The position numbers were made by a program, and so were the translations under genes. From Halanaerobium sp. MA284_MarDTE_T2 (GTDB lineage: Bacteria > Bacillota > Halanaerobiia > Halanaerobiales > Halanaerobiaceae): a stretch of 64,000 nt of DNA. Under the pieces are notes generated by a model, which saw only the letters and a program-made list of their open reading frames with translations, searched no databases and had not been told where the DNA came from. Shown here one piece after another: positions 47,401-55,595 of this stretch (the stretch's first letter is position 1; each line of letters starts with the position of its first letter). The stretch spans positions 62,001 to 126,000 of the forward strand of contig NZ_QPJE01000002.1 of NCBI RefSeq assembly GCF_003337245.1. Direction: 5' to 3'.

Positions 47401-50400
47401 AACAAACCACCTTCTTCGATTATGTTTTTTAGCAAAATCTGAATCACTCCAAATATGCCTCCAAACCATCCATACTGTTTTAAATGCGAAAAATATTTTC
47501 CAGCAAAACTGTTGAACATTGCTTCAATCTCAGCTGGATCCATTGCTTTAACCTGATTAGTGGCCATTTCTTTAATTTTAACACTATTAAACAGTGAAAT
47601 GATATTGTTTTCCAGACTGTCAAATCCTGCCATTAAAAACAGTTTAGCAAAATAATTAAATGTTATATAAGAACCTCTATCATTAAAATAATTTATCAGA
47701 GAGAGGGTCTCTTTTTCCAAAATATTATTAATATCAGTCTGGAATTTTTTATCTTCAGTCAAATCTCTAATTTTTTTTAGTATTTCATTTAAATGTTCAG
47801 CACTAATGATTACTGATTCATCACTTCTTTCCAGATCAATATCTGAAAAGAAATTATTTATGCATTTATTTGTAGACAAAAATCTAATGTTTGCTGATAT
47901 ATTTTTCAGCACAGATTTTATATTATCTCTACTGAATAAATAATTTTCTCCTTCTGCAATTTCTTTAAATAGACCCTGAACAAAATATTTATGCAAAAAG
48001 TTCTCGAGCTCTATTTTATCAATATCAAATATTAATCTAATTAAAGTATCATCACTGTCTTTTAATAGTTCTGCAGTGATTTTTTCTATCTCTACTCTGT
48101 TTTTTGCAAAAAACTCATCTATAAATTTATCTCCTCTACTGGAAGTCATTAAATTAATTAAAGAATCTGCAGCATTAAAATTATTTATATAAAGGTTTTT
48201 TTTAGATTCCCGTGCTTTCTGAAAAACTTTCTCTACAATATTTTGTATATTACTTTCTTCTTCCTGCAGAAATTTATCCAACCTTCGCTCATTAATCCTC
48301 ATTAAAGTATTCTGCAAAAACTCATCCAGATCTGCAAAATAAATTGCACCTGACATAAGCGTATTTTCAATAATTCCCGTTCTTTTTCTTTTTTCTCTTT
48401 CAATTAGCTCTTCCATCTTTTCTTTGAGAATCTCTGCTATATAAGACATATTCTGCTGAACCAGACTGTTCAGAGTAGAAAGTTTTATTTCAGAAAGAAA
48501 TCTTTCAGCTCTATTTAAAAGATCAATATTAAAAAATTCATATTTTATATTTTTCGGAAGAATATATTTTATTACATCTCCTGCTGCACCGCTCAACAAT
48601 AATTTCTGTACATCACGGCTGTATAAATTCCAGCTGTTCCTCTGAGGAATAATTTTGTTTAATTGTTTATTACTAATATTTAAATTTTTAAATAACTCTC
48701 TGCTATAAATATGTTCCAGACTGCCGCTTGCAAACTGTAATATACTATCAATATCCTGCTGTGATAAATAATCAGCAGTTTTTCTGACTGCAAATTCAGA
48801 AATAAATTCAACACTTCTATCTTCATCATTAAACTGATAATTATCTATAAAAGATTTAATTATTTCCATTATTTTTCTGGAAATAAGACCTGAATTATCC
48901 GCAAGAAAGCTGTATACAGCTGCAAAATTATCTTCCTCAAGCTGAGACAGTAATTCTTCTGTTAATCTATCTCTATTATCATTTATTAAAGAAGCAGTCG
49001 AACCCGATTCCAGAAGTTCTCTATCCACAAAATAACCCATTGATTCTGCAAATCTGTACCTGTTTTTGGCAACAATTCCAGGTGAAAACGGAATAGAAAT
49101 TCCTGCTAAATATTTTTTCTCATATGGATGAAAAATCATCCATAGAGCAATAACGTTTGTAAGCCATCCTACTCCACCATAAATAAAAGCTGAGCTTAAA
49201 TATTCGATCCATAGTGATGAACTGGTAGAAATTAAAGAAAGTTCTGGTGCAAATACAGAAAATAGACCACCAACTACAGCACCTAAAAATCCACCAAGAT
49301 AAGTAATTGGCTTAAGTTCTTTCCCGATAAAATCTTCCAGTGCTGACTGGACTTCTCTATCGCTGAGCTTATTTAAATTGGCTGAAACTGTCTCTTTAAT
49401 CTTTCCTTCAAGAAATTCCGGAATATTTACATAGAGAACTTCTAAAATAAAATCACTAATTTCTGAAGCAGTTTTTTCTTCTTTTCTTAGTAGATCATAA
49501 AAATTGATCAGCTCTTTCTTTTTTAATCCTTCCCGTTGCTCAGCAAAAAATTTATCCAAAAATTGTTCGACGGACTTTTTGGCTTTTTGGATACTTAAAA
49601 ACTGATTATTTTCCATATCTAAATTTTTTCTAAAAACTGCAGTAAAATTATTTATTATACTTTTATTTTTCAGCTGCATGAACTTTATTATCTGTGATGA
49701 GTAAAACTCTATATTATTTTCAATCAGTGAAGAAAAATCTGCTTTCTCAATACTAAGTGCAAAAATATAATCAGTTACTCTATTAATATTCTTTGGATCT
49801 TCAAGCAACTCCTCAAGCATATCAGGCATTTTTTCTGATATCTTTTTTTTGCTGTTTTTTATTTTATCTTTTTTGAATAGTTCTGGAAAAATTTCTGAGA
49901 TCTTACTATTATATTTTTGAGAAAGCAGAGAAATTAATTTCTCTTTATCATAATTTATACTTTCAAAGTCTAAATATTTCTCATCAATTTTTTGGCTGCT
50001 TAGATGATTCAAAATACGGCTGCTTAATTTTTTTAAATCATCCTGCTTTAAATTATCCAGATAATTTAACAGCAGTGCTGAAGGAGAATTATCTGCTGTC
50101 ATATTTTTTCTGTAGTGAGAATAGATCGATTCTCGACTTAATTTTTTTAAACCTGAAGATGATTCTATTTCTTCTGCAAAAATTTCGAAAATAAAGGAGT
50201 TTATTTTATCATCTTTCTCAATTATAAAGTTTTTTATTTCTTCCCGAAAAAACTTTAGTATTACAATTATATCTGCTTCGATCTTTTTTTTCTGTTCTTT
50301 ATTTAATAAATCCGAAAATGAACTGCTGGATTCCAAAAGAAAATCTTTTAAATTGCTGCTCAGATTTTTTTCTATATCTGAAAAATCATCCGAAAAAATA

Positions 50401-51173
50401 AACTTTTCTATTTCTGCAGGATCATTTAATATACAGTTTATTCTTTTATTTTCCAGCTGTTCAAAAAAATCCTCAATCGTTTTATCCAGATCAAATAAAT
50501 TTAATAAATCTGTTAAAAAGTTTGATTCATCTGCAGTTTTTTCCTTTTTTATTGTTTCTATTAGCTGTAAAATATTTTCTTTGAAATCATCCTTAAATTT
50601 TTGCCCAGTCATATCCTCTATTCGATAGTCTTTTAAATCATCAAATAGCGAAAATAGGATCTTAATAAAAAAATCTCTGTCATCCATTTTTTTTACAAAA
50701 AAATTATACATCTCCAGAAATATATTTTCCAATTCCTGCTCATTTAACAGCAGTTTAAAATCAAAATTACTGCGGAAAGTTGATAGAATATCTCCAACAA
50801 AATCACTGCTTTCTCTGCAGATAAATTCTGCCAGCAGATCCATATTTTCTTCAAAAGCCGGTATTTCACCAATTTTAACCTTACCTGTTCTCCGGTACAG
50901 ATATTTTCCATAAAAATCCTCTATCATTTTTTTGAAATTATTTTTGAACTCTTTACGAGAAAACTCTTCTTTTAGAAGCTGTTTATCTATCAGCTCATTT
51001 TCAACTAAATCTGCGATACTTGCTATAAATTCATCTCTGGTTTTTAATACAATTCCGCCAAAGGGCCCGTATTTTTTAAATATCATCTTTAAAGCCAGAT
51101 TATTTGTCAGATATCCAGTTAAAGCACCTGAAAGAACTCCTGCAGCTGCAGTATATATCTCATTTACAGCCAT
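47397..51173 (-). CDS. Giant DUF445-family membrane protein, internally duplicated
   Basis: A 1258-residue protein; ordinary DUF445 (YheB-type) proteins are about 400. Two copies of the membrane motif are visible. The N-terminal copy is GVLSGALTGYLTNNLALKMIF near residues 12-32. The central copy is GGVGWLTNVIALWMIFHPYE near 665, preceded by another hydrophobic segment (LGGFLGAVVGGLFSVFAPEL). A C-terminal segment GWFGGIFGVIQILLKNI ends the protein. The regions between are long, charged and helical, probably coiled coils. It overlaps znuA by 4 bp, so it leads the metal-transport operon. Confidence 0.8.
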   Translation of the reverse strand: MAVNEIYTAAAGVLSGALTGYLTNNLALKMIFKKYGPFGGIVLKTRDEFIASIADLVENELIDKQLLKEEFSRKEFKNNFKKMIEDFYGKYLYRRTGKVKIGEIPAFEENMDLLAEFICRESSDFVGDILSTFRSNFDFKLLLNEQELENIFLEMYNFFVKKMDDRDFFIKILFSLFDDLKDYRIEDMTGQKFKDDFKENILQLIETIKKEKTADESNFLTDLLNLFDLDKTIEDFFEQLENKRINCILNDPAEIEKFIFSDDFSDIEKNLSSNLKDFLLESSSSFSDLLNKEQKKKIEADIIVILKFFREEIKNFIIEKDDKINSFIFEIFAEEIESSSGLKKLSRESIYSHYRKNMTADNSPSALLLNYLDNLKQDDLKKLSSRILNHLSSQKIDEKYLDFESINYDKEKLISLLSQKYNSKISEIFPELFKKDKIKNSKKKISEKMPDMLEELLEDPKNINRVTDYIFALSIEKADFSSLIENNIEFYSSQIIKFMQLKNKSIINNFTAVFRKNLDMENNQFLSIQKAKKSVEQFLDKFFAEQREGLKKKELINFYDLLRKEEKTASEISDFILEVLYVNIPEFLEGKIKETVSANLNKLSDREVQSALEDFIGKELKPITYLGGFLGAVVGGLFSVFAPELSLISTSSSLWIEYLSSAFIYGGVGWLTNVIALWMIFHPYEKKYLAGISIPFSPGIVAKNRYRFAESMGYFVDRELLESGSTASLINDNRDRLTEELLSQLEEDNFAAVYSFLADNSGLISRKIMEIIKSFIDNYQFNDEDRSVEFISEFAVRKTADYLSQQDIDSILQFASGSLEHIYSRELFKNLNISNKQLNKIIPQRNSWNLYSRDVQKLLLSGAAGDVIKYILPKNIKYEFFNIDLLNRAERFLSEIKLSTLNSLVQQNMSYIAEILKEKMEELIEREKRKRTGIIENTLMSGAIYFADLDEFLQNTLMRINERRLDKFLQEEESNIQNIVEKVFQKARESKKNLYINNFNAADSLINLMTSSRGDKFIDEFFAKNRVEIEKITAELLKDSDDTLIRLIFDIDKIELENFLHKYFVQGLFKEIAEGENYLFSRDNIKSVLKNISANIRFLSTNKCINNFFSDIDLERSDESVIISAEHLNEILKKIRDLTEDKKFQTDINNILEKETLSLINYFNDRGSYITFNYFAKLFLMAGFDSLENNIISLFNSVKIKEMATNQVKAMDPAEIEAMFNSFAGKYFSHLKQYGWFGGIFGVIQILLKNIIEEGGLF

Positions 51174-51282
51174 TTTTTAAAACACCTTTTATATTTTTTA
51201 TTATAACAAATCTGCAGAAATTATTATTTTTCATAAAGCCCACCTCTTTAAAAACAGTAATCGTTAATAGTAATTATTTTTG

Positions 51283-51394
51283 ATATCCACAAATTGTTGA
51301 TAACTTGTGAATAACTATATTATCCACAGTATTTGTTAATATATACTATTTTTTTGTGGATAAAACACATGTTTTGTGTACAAATTGTGGATAA
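51283..51394. promoter_or_regulatory. Cluster of six DnaA-box-like sites
   Basis: Three perfect TTATCCACA/TGTGGATAA 9-mers lie at 51320-51328, 51355-51363 and 51386-51394. Three one-mismatch boxes lie at 51283-51291, 51295-51303 and 51306-51314. A very AT-rich stretch (51329-51354) separates them. The region is non-coding. It may be an origin, part of an origin, or a DnaA-titrating or regulatory cluster. No dnaA or dnaN is present in the window. Confidence 0.65.
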
Positions 51395-51475
51395 CTTTCA
51401 TTTTGTGTAGTTTTTTCTAAAATTTGTCCACCCTTGAACCATCCCACGTGCTCTGCTAACAGACTTTAACTTCTA

Positions 51476-52372
51476 TCACTGGTGAACTGATTCAGGATCA
51501 ACATGAACAAGAACATCTTTAAAATCTTTTTCTACATCCATTATATTTCTTTTAACTTTAGCTGCAATGTCATGTCCTTCTCCAACTGTAAGATTATCAT
51601 CAACCACAATTATTATATCCGCAATAAATTTTGGCCCATAACTTCTTATTTTTATTTCCTCAACCTCAATTACACCGGAAACATTTTGGGATAATTTTTT
51701 TATTTGTTCTATTTTCCCTTCTTCCGGTAAACCATCCATCAGCTCATTAGAAGAGTCTCTCATTATTTCATAGCCTACCTTTAATATCAATACAGCTACA
51801 ACAAAACCAGCCAAGGGATCAAGATACCAGAATCCAAGTTTAGCTCCCCCTATACCAATTAGTGCTGCAACAGATGAAAGTGCATCAGAGCGGTGGTGAT
51901 GTGCATCTGCAATTAATCCTCTGCTGTTTATTTTTTTTCCAATTTTAATTGTATATCTGTAAAGTATTTCCTTGCTAATAATAGAAATAAAAGCAATTAT
52001 TAAAGCAATAGTGCCGGGGATAATGATTTCTCTTTCCATAAGTGAATAAACAGCATCTCTTGCCAGTAAAAAACCAGTCAGCAGAAGAATAACAGATAAA
52101 ATGTTGGTTCCCAGAGCTTCAGCTTTTTCGTGGCCGTATGGATGATTGCTGTCAGCAGGAGCTTTTGAAAATTTGATGCTGAACATTACAATAATAGTGG
52201 ATGCCATATCAGAAAAAGAATGAAATCCATCTGCAATCAGTGCCTTACTGTTAGCAGTATAACCAACTATAATTTTTAAAGCAGCAAGTAATAGGTTTGT
52301 AATCAAACTGATTATGCTTATTCTTTTTCCTTCCTGATAGCGCAATTCTTCATTTTTCATATAATCACTCAC
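51476..52372 (-). CDS. Cation diffusion facilitator (metal efflux) protein
   Basis: A 298-residue CDF/FieF-type antiporter. Six hydrophobic segments are visible. The transport-site motifs are ALIADGFHSFSDMAST (TM2) and GLIADAHHHRSDALSS (TM5), with the expected Asp/His residues. A cytoplasmic C-terminal domain follows (about 210-298), ending in VHVDPESVH. It exports Zn2+, Fe2+ or Mn2+ in relatives. It lies next to a metal-import operon. Confidence 0.92.
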   Translation of the reverse strand: MSDYMKNEELRYQEGKRISIISLITNLLLAALKIIVGYTANSKALIADGFHSFSDMASTIIVMFSIKFSKAPADSNHPYGHEKAEALGTNILSVILLLTGFLLARDAVYSLMEREIIIPGTIALIIAFISIISKEILYRYTIKIGKKINSRGLIADAHHHRSDALSSVAALIGIGGAKLGFWYLDPLAGFVVAVLILKVGYEIMRDSSNELMDGLPEEGKIEQIKKLSQNVSGVIEVEEIKIRSYGPKFIADIIIVVDDNLTVGEGHDIAAKVKRNIMDVEKDFKDVLVHVDPESVHQ

Positions 52373-52434
52373 AATTTTTGTTTTTGTTAACTTTTAGTAT
52401 ATCAATTTAGAAATTAAATAGCAATAATAAGAGT

Positions 52435-52560
52435 TTCTTCAAAATTAATTTTAGAACTGCAAAAAAGAAATTGCGTCATAAATGAAATTTTTAAATTTAT
52501 CTAAAACTCAACTATGATGCTAAATAAGGCTCATTAAGCAAAGAGTCTTCCTGACTAATA
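52435..52560. repeat. Diverged half copy of the fold-back element
   Basis: It starts GAGTTTCTTCAAAATTAATT and runs through ATTTATCTAAAACTCAA and AGAGTCTTCCTGACTAAT, matching one arm of the 258-bp element up to its centre with many substitutions. The second arm is missing. It lies upstream of the lytS-like gene. Confidence 0.55.
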
Positions 52561-52634
52561 TTTGAATATTATATCATCTTGTAGTATTATGCAATTATAG
52601 AAGGTAATTTATCTAAAACAGCCAAAAAAAACTC

Positions 52635-52662
52635 CATCTAAATCTTGTTTTTGATTTAGGTG
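52635..52662. terminator. Hairpin upstream of the lytS-like gene
   Basis: CATCTAAATC/GATTTAGGTG (one wobble) with an 8-nt loop and a T-tract on the minus-strand side. It could stop minus-strand transcription or form a leader hairpin for lytS. Confidence 0.4.
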
Positions 52663-52698
52663 AAGGGGTTCACAGAAGAAATTTTTTGGAGGTATAAA

Positions 52699-54405
52699 AT
52701 GAACTATTCTGCAGTTTTTAATTTATTATTTACTCTTTTTAAAAGTATGTCTGTTATAGTAACTTTTGCTTATATATTAAGCAGAATTAACAGCATTAAA
52801 CTTTTCTTTATTTCTCCGATGAAGAGACTAGAAAAAACTTTTTTAATTATATTTTTTGGTATACTTTCACTGCTGGGAACATATCTGGGAATATATATTT
52901 TAGAAGCCTATGCTAATATTAGAGGTATTGGTGCTTTTATGGGAGGCCTGCTGGGCGGTCCGGCAGTTGGAATTTTAGCGGGAATGATCGGTGGTATACA
53001 TCGTTATACCCTGGGTGGATTTACTGCTTTTGCCTGTGCGGCTGGCACTATTACAACTGGACTTATTGGCGGCCTTTTCCATAAAAAATATTTAAAGGGA
53101 CAAATAAATTATAAAAATGGATTTTTTATTGGCTTGCTGGCCCTTTCAATAGAAATGATAATTATTCTATTTTTAAGCAGGCCATTTTCACAGTCTCTAC
53201 AGCTTGTAAAAGTAATATCTATTCCCATGGCTCTAACAAATGCTGTCGGTATATCTGCTTTTATAAGTATTCTGGATAAAGTTAATGAAGAACATGAAAA
53301 AATTAGAGCTCTTCAGGCTGAAAAAGCCTTATCTATTGCAGATAGATCCCTTCCTATTTTACAAAAAGGATTAAATGAAGAAACTGCTTCTATAATTATT
53401 AATATGATAAAAAAAGAAAGCAGTGTTGATGCAGCAGCAATTACAGATAAAGAGAGAGTTCTGGCTTTTGTGGGAATTGGAAGCGACCACCATTTTCCGG
53501 GAGAAAAAATTAAAACTAAAGCAAGTAAAAGAGCTTTAAATAAAAAGGTAACTACTATTATTGATAAAAAAGAAGACATAGGTTGTGAAAATGAGAATTG
53601 TTTTCTAACAAATGCAGTTATTACTCCCTTAAAAATTGAAAATAATGTATTCGGTCTGCTTAAACTATACCGAAGCGGTGAAAAAATATCTGTGCTTGAT
53701 ATTAAACTTGCTGAAGGTATTTCCAGTCTGCTTGCAACCCAGATTAAATTGGCTAAAGTAAGCCAAGAAGCAAAATTAAAAAGTGAATCTGAACTAAAGG
53801 CCCTGCAGGCTCAGGTTAATCCACACTTTCTCTTCAATTCTTTAAATGTAATTATTTCTGCCTGCAGAATTGATCCACAGCAGTCAAGAACATTACTGAG
53901 AAAGCTCGCAAATATATTTAGAAGAACTTTAAAAAGAAATGTAAATCAGACAACACTGGCTGATGAAATAGAATTCTGTCAGAATTATCTTGACATAGAA
54001 AAAGCACGCCTGGGAGAAAGGCTGGAAGTAAGCTGGGATATAGAAAATAACATTTTGGAATATAAAATCCCTCCCTTTATCATTCAGCCACTTGTAGAAA
54101 ATTCACTAAAACACGGTATCTATCCAAAAGAAGGTAAAGGCCTGCTCTTTATAAGTGTCAAAAAAGAGAATAAACTGTTAAAAATAACTGTTAAAGACAA
54201 TGGTATCGGTATGAATAAAGAAAAGCTAAAAAGCATTTTTAACAAAAAACAGGACCATATTGGTTTAAAAAATATAAAAGAGCGACTAAATGTTATTTAT
54301 AATAAATCAGCAGAGCTTAACATTTATTCCAGAGCTAATGAAGGAACAGAAATTAATATCAGTTTGCCTGCAGATTATTTTGAAGAAAGGAGAATGGCCA
54401 ATTGA
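52699..54405 (+). CDS. LytS-type sensor histidine kinase
   Basis: A kinase of about 568 residues. The start is the ATG at 52699 (MNYSAVFNLLFTLF) with GGAGG 9 bp upstream; the earlier ATG at 52660 lacks a ribosome site. An N-terminal 5TM-LYT membrane domain (GIGAFMGGLLGGPAVGILAG) is followed by a GAF-like domain and the His_kinase region with LQAQVNPHFLFNSLNVI (phospho-His). The ATPase part has PLVENSLKHGIYP and DNGIGM. The family senses pyruvate or membrane/cell-wall signals. It overlaps its response regulator. Confidence 0.9.
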   Translation: MNYSAVFNLLFTLFKSMSVIVTFAYILSRINSIKLFFISPMKRLEKTFLIIFFGILSLLGTYLGIYILEAYANIRGIGAFMGGLLGGPAVGILAGMIGGIHRYTLGGFTAFACAAGTITTGLIGGLFHKKYLKGQINYKNGFFIGLLALSIEMIIILFLSRPFSQSLQLVKVISIPMALTNAVGISAFISILDKVNEEHEKIRALQAEKALSIADRSLPILQKGLNEETASIIINMIKKESSVDAAAITDKERVLAFVGIGSDHHFPGEKIKTKASKRALNKKVTTIIDKKEDIGCENENCFLTNAVITPLKIENNVFGLLKLYRSGEKISVLDIKLAEGISSLLATQIKLAKVSQEAKLKSESELKALQAQVNPHFLFNSLNVIISACRIDPQQSRTLLRKLANIFRRTLKRNVNQTTLADEIEFCQNYLDIEKARLGERLEVSWDIENNILEYKIPPFIIQPLVENSLKHGIYPKEGKGLLFISVKKENKLLKITVKDNGIGMNKEKLKSIFNKKQDHIGLKNIKERLNVIYNKSAELNIYSRANEGTEINISLPADYFEERRMAN

Positions 54406-55181
54406 TTATAGATACAGTTATTGTCGAAGATGAAGTTCTGGCCAGAAAAGAGCTCAAATATCTTTTAGAAAAAGATAAACGATTTGACGTTATTTCTGAA
54501 ACTGCCGGAGGTCGCAAAGTACTTGAATTATTAGAAAGCACTGAAGTAGACCTGCTTTTTTTGGATATAAAACTGCCCGGTATTTCTGGTATTGAGGTAG
54601 CCCAAAAGCTTCAAAATAAAAATGATTCTCCTCTTATAGTATTTACCACCGCTTATGATGAATATGCTGTAGAAGCATTTCGGCTTGCTGCTGTAGATTA
54701 TCTCCTAAAACCAGTCAGTGAAAAAAGACTAAATCAAACTTTAGATCGTGTCTGGAAAAAAATAAATTCTCATAGCTTTAATAAAGAAAAATTTATGCGG
54801 GAAAATATAAATAGTTTGCTTAATCAGCTGCAAAAACATTCTCAAAAACCAGAAAAAATTGCTGTTTCCGATGGAGATAGATATCTACTTTTAAATTATA
54901 ATGATATTTTTTATTTTTCCACTAAAGACAAAAAAGTATGGGCTCATACAGATAATAATTCTTATATAACTCAATTTCAATTAAAAAAACTGGAAAAAAT
55001 TCTGCCTGAAAATTTTTACAGAATACACAAAAGTTATATTGTAAATTTGACGTTGATTAAAGCTGTAATACCTTGGTTCAAAGGTAAATATCAGGTAATA
55101 CTATCAGATTTTTGCAAACATAAAATTCCAGTTAGTAGAAGCAGGGTGCAGAGATTGAACGAACTGCTCAATATAAAATAA
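54402..55181 (+). CDS. LytTR-family response regulator
   Basis: A 259-residue regulator. The receiver domain contains VEDEVLARKEL and the phospho-acceptor Asp in LLFLDIKLPGISG (about 55). The LytTR DNA-binding domain follows (about 150-259: DGDRYLLLNYNDIFYFST, ...RIHKSYIVNLTLIKAV). It starts with TTG in a TTGA overlap with the kinase stop. No target gene such as lrgAB is next to it; a terminator palindrome follows. Confidence 0.92.
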   Translation: MIIDTVIVEDEVLARKELKYLLEKDKRFDVISETAGGRKVLELLESTEVDLLFLDIKLPGISGIEVAQKLQNKNDSPLIVFTTAYDEYAVEAFRLAAVDYLLKPVSEKRLNQTLDRVWKKINSHSFNKEKFMRENINSLLNQLQKHSQKPEKIAVSDGDRYLLLNYNDIFYFSTKDKKVWAHTDNNSYITQFQLKKLEKILPENFYRIHKSYIVNLTLIKAVIPWFKGKYQVILSDFCKHKIPVSRSRVQRLNELLNIK

Positions 55182-55250
55182 TATAATTCGAATTATTTTT
55201 TACCACTCAGTTTAAAACACTTGTTAATCCTGTATCTAATATATAAATCA

Positions 55251-55288
55251 AGTACCGGGTACAAAAAACGTTTTTTGTACCCGGTACT
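55251..55288. terminator. Perfect 38-bp palindrome / bidirectional terminator
   Basis: Each arm is AGTACCGGGTACAAAAAAC and the sequence is fully self-complementary with no spacer. The A/T tracts flanking the GC stem make it suitable as a terminator for both convergent transcripts (LytTR gene and feo operon). Confidence 0.75.
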
Positions 55289-55315
55289 GCTTTACTGCTT
55301 TATATAAATACTTTT

Positions 55316-55498
55316 TTAATTATCTTCCTCATCAATAATTATATCGTCAAAATTATATTCTTTACCCCCAGCTACAGGACAGCTTTCATTACCACAGCCT
55401 GCACAGGGACTATCAGTACCCTTAAGTCCTCCATATAACTTTTTAGCAATATAATAAAGACTCCCAGTACCAAGAATTCCTAAAAATAAATATTCCAT
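55316..55498 (-). CDS. FeoB-associated Cys-rich membrane protein
   Basis: A 60-residue protein with one N-terminal membrane helix (LFLGILGTGSLYYIAKKLYG) and a CAGCGNESCP cysteine cluster. It matches the small FeoB-associated family encoded next to feoB in Firmicutes. The acidic C-terminus is DDIIIDEEDN. It probably functions with FeoB in iron uptake. It lies 97 bp past feoB on the same strand. Confidence 0.88.
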   Translation of the reverse strand: MEYLFLGILGTGSLYYIAKKLYGGLKGTDSPCAGCGNESCPVAGGKEYNFDDIIIDEEDN

Positions 55499-55595
55499 AA
55501 TAACCTCCTTGATTCGTACAGCTCAAATTCAGTTTTATTATTTTAATAACTAATCAAATTCTCTTTTTAATAATTCGACTAGTTTATCAGTTTAC

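Noticed and set aside
51174-51282. Zur operator upstream of the DUF445-znu operon
   Set aside because: A loosely AT-rich imperfect repeat is present, but it does not match the Zur consensus well enough to claim.
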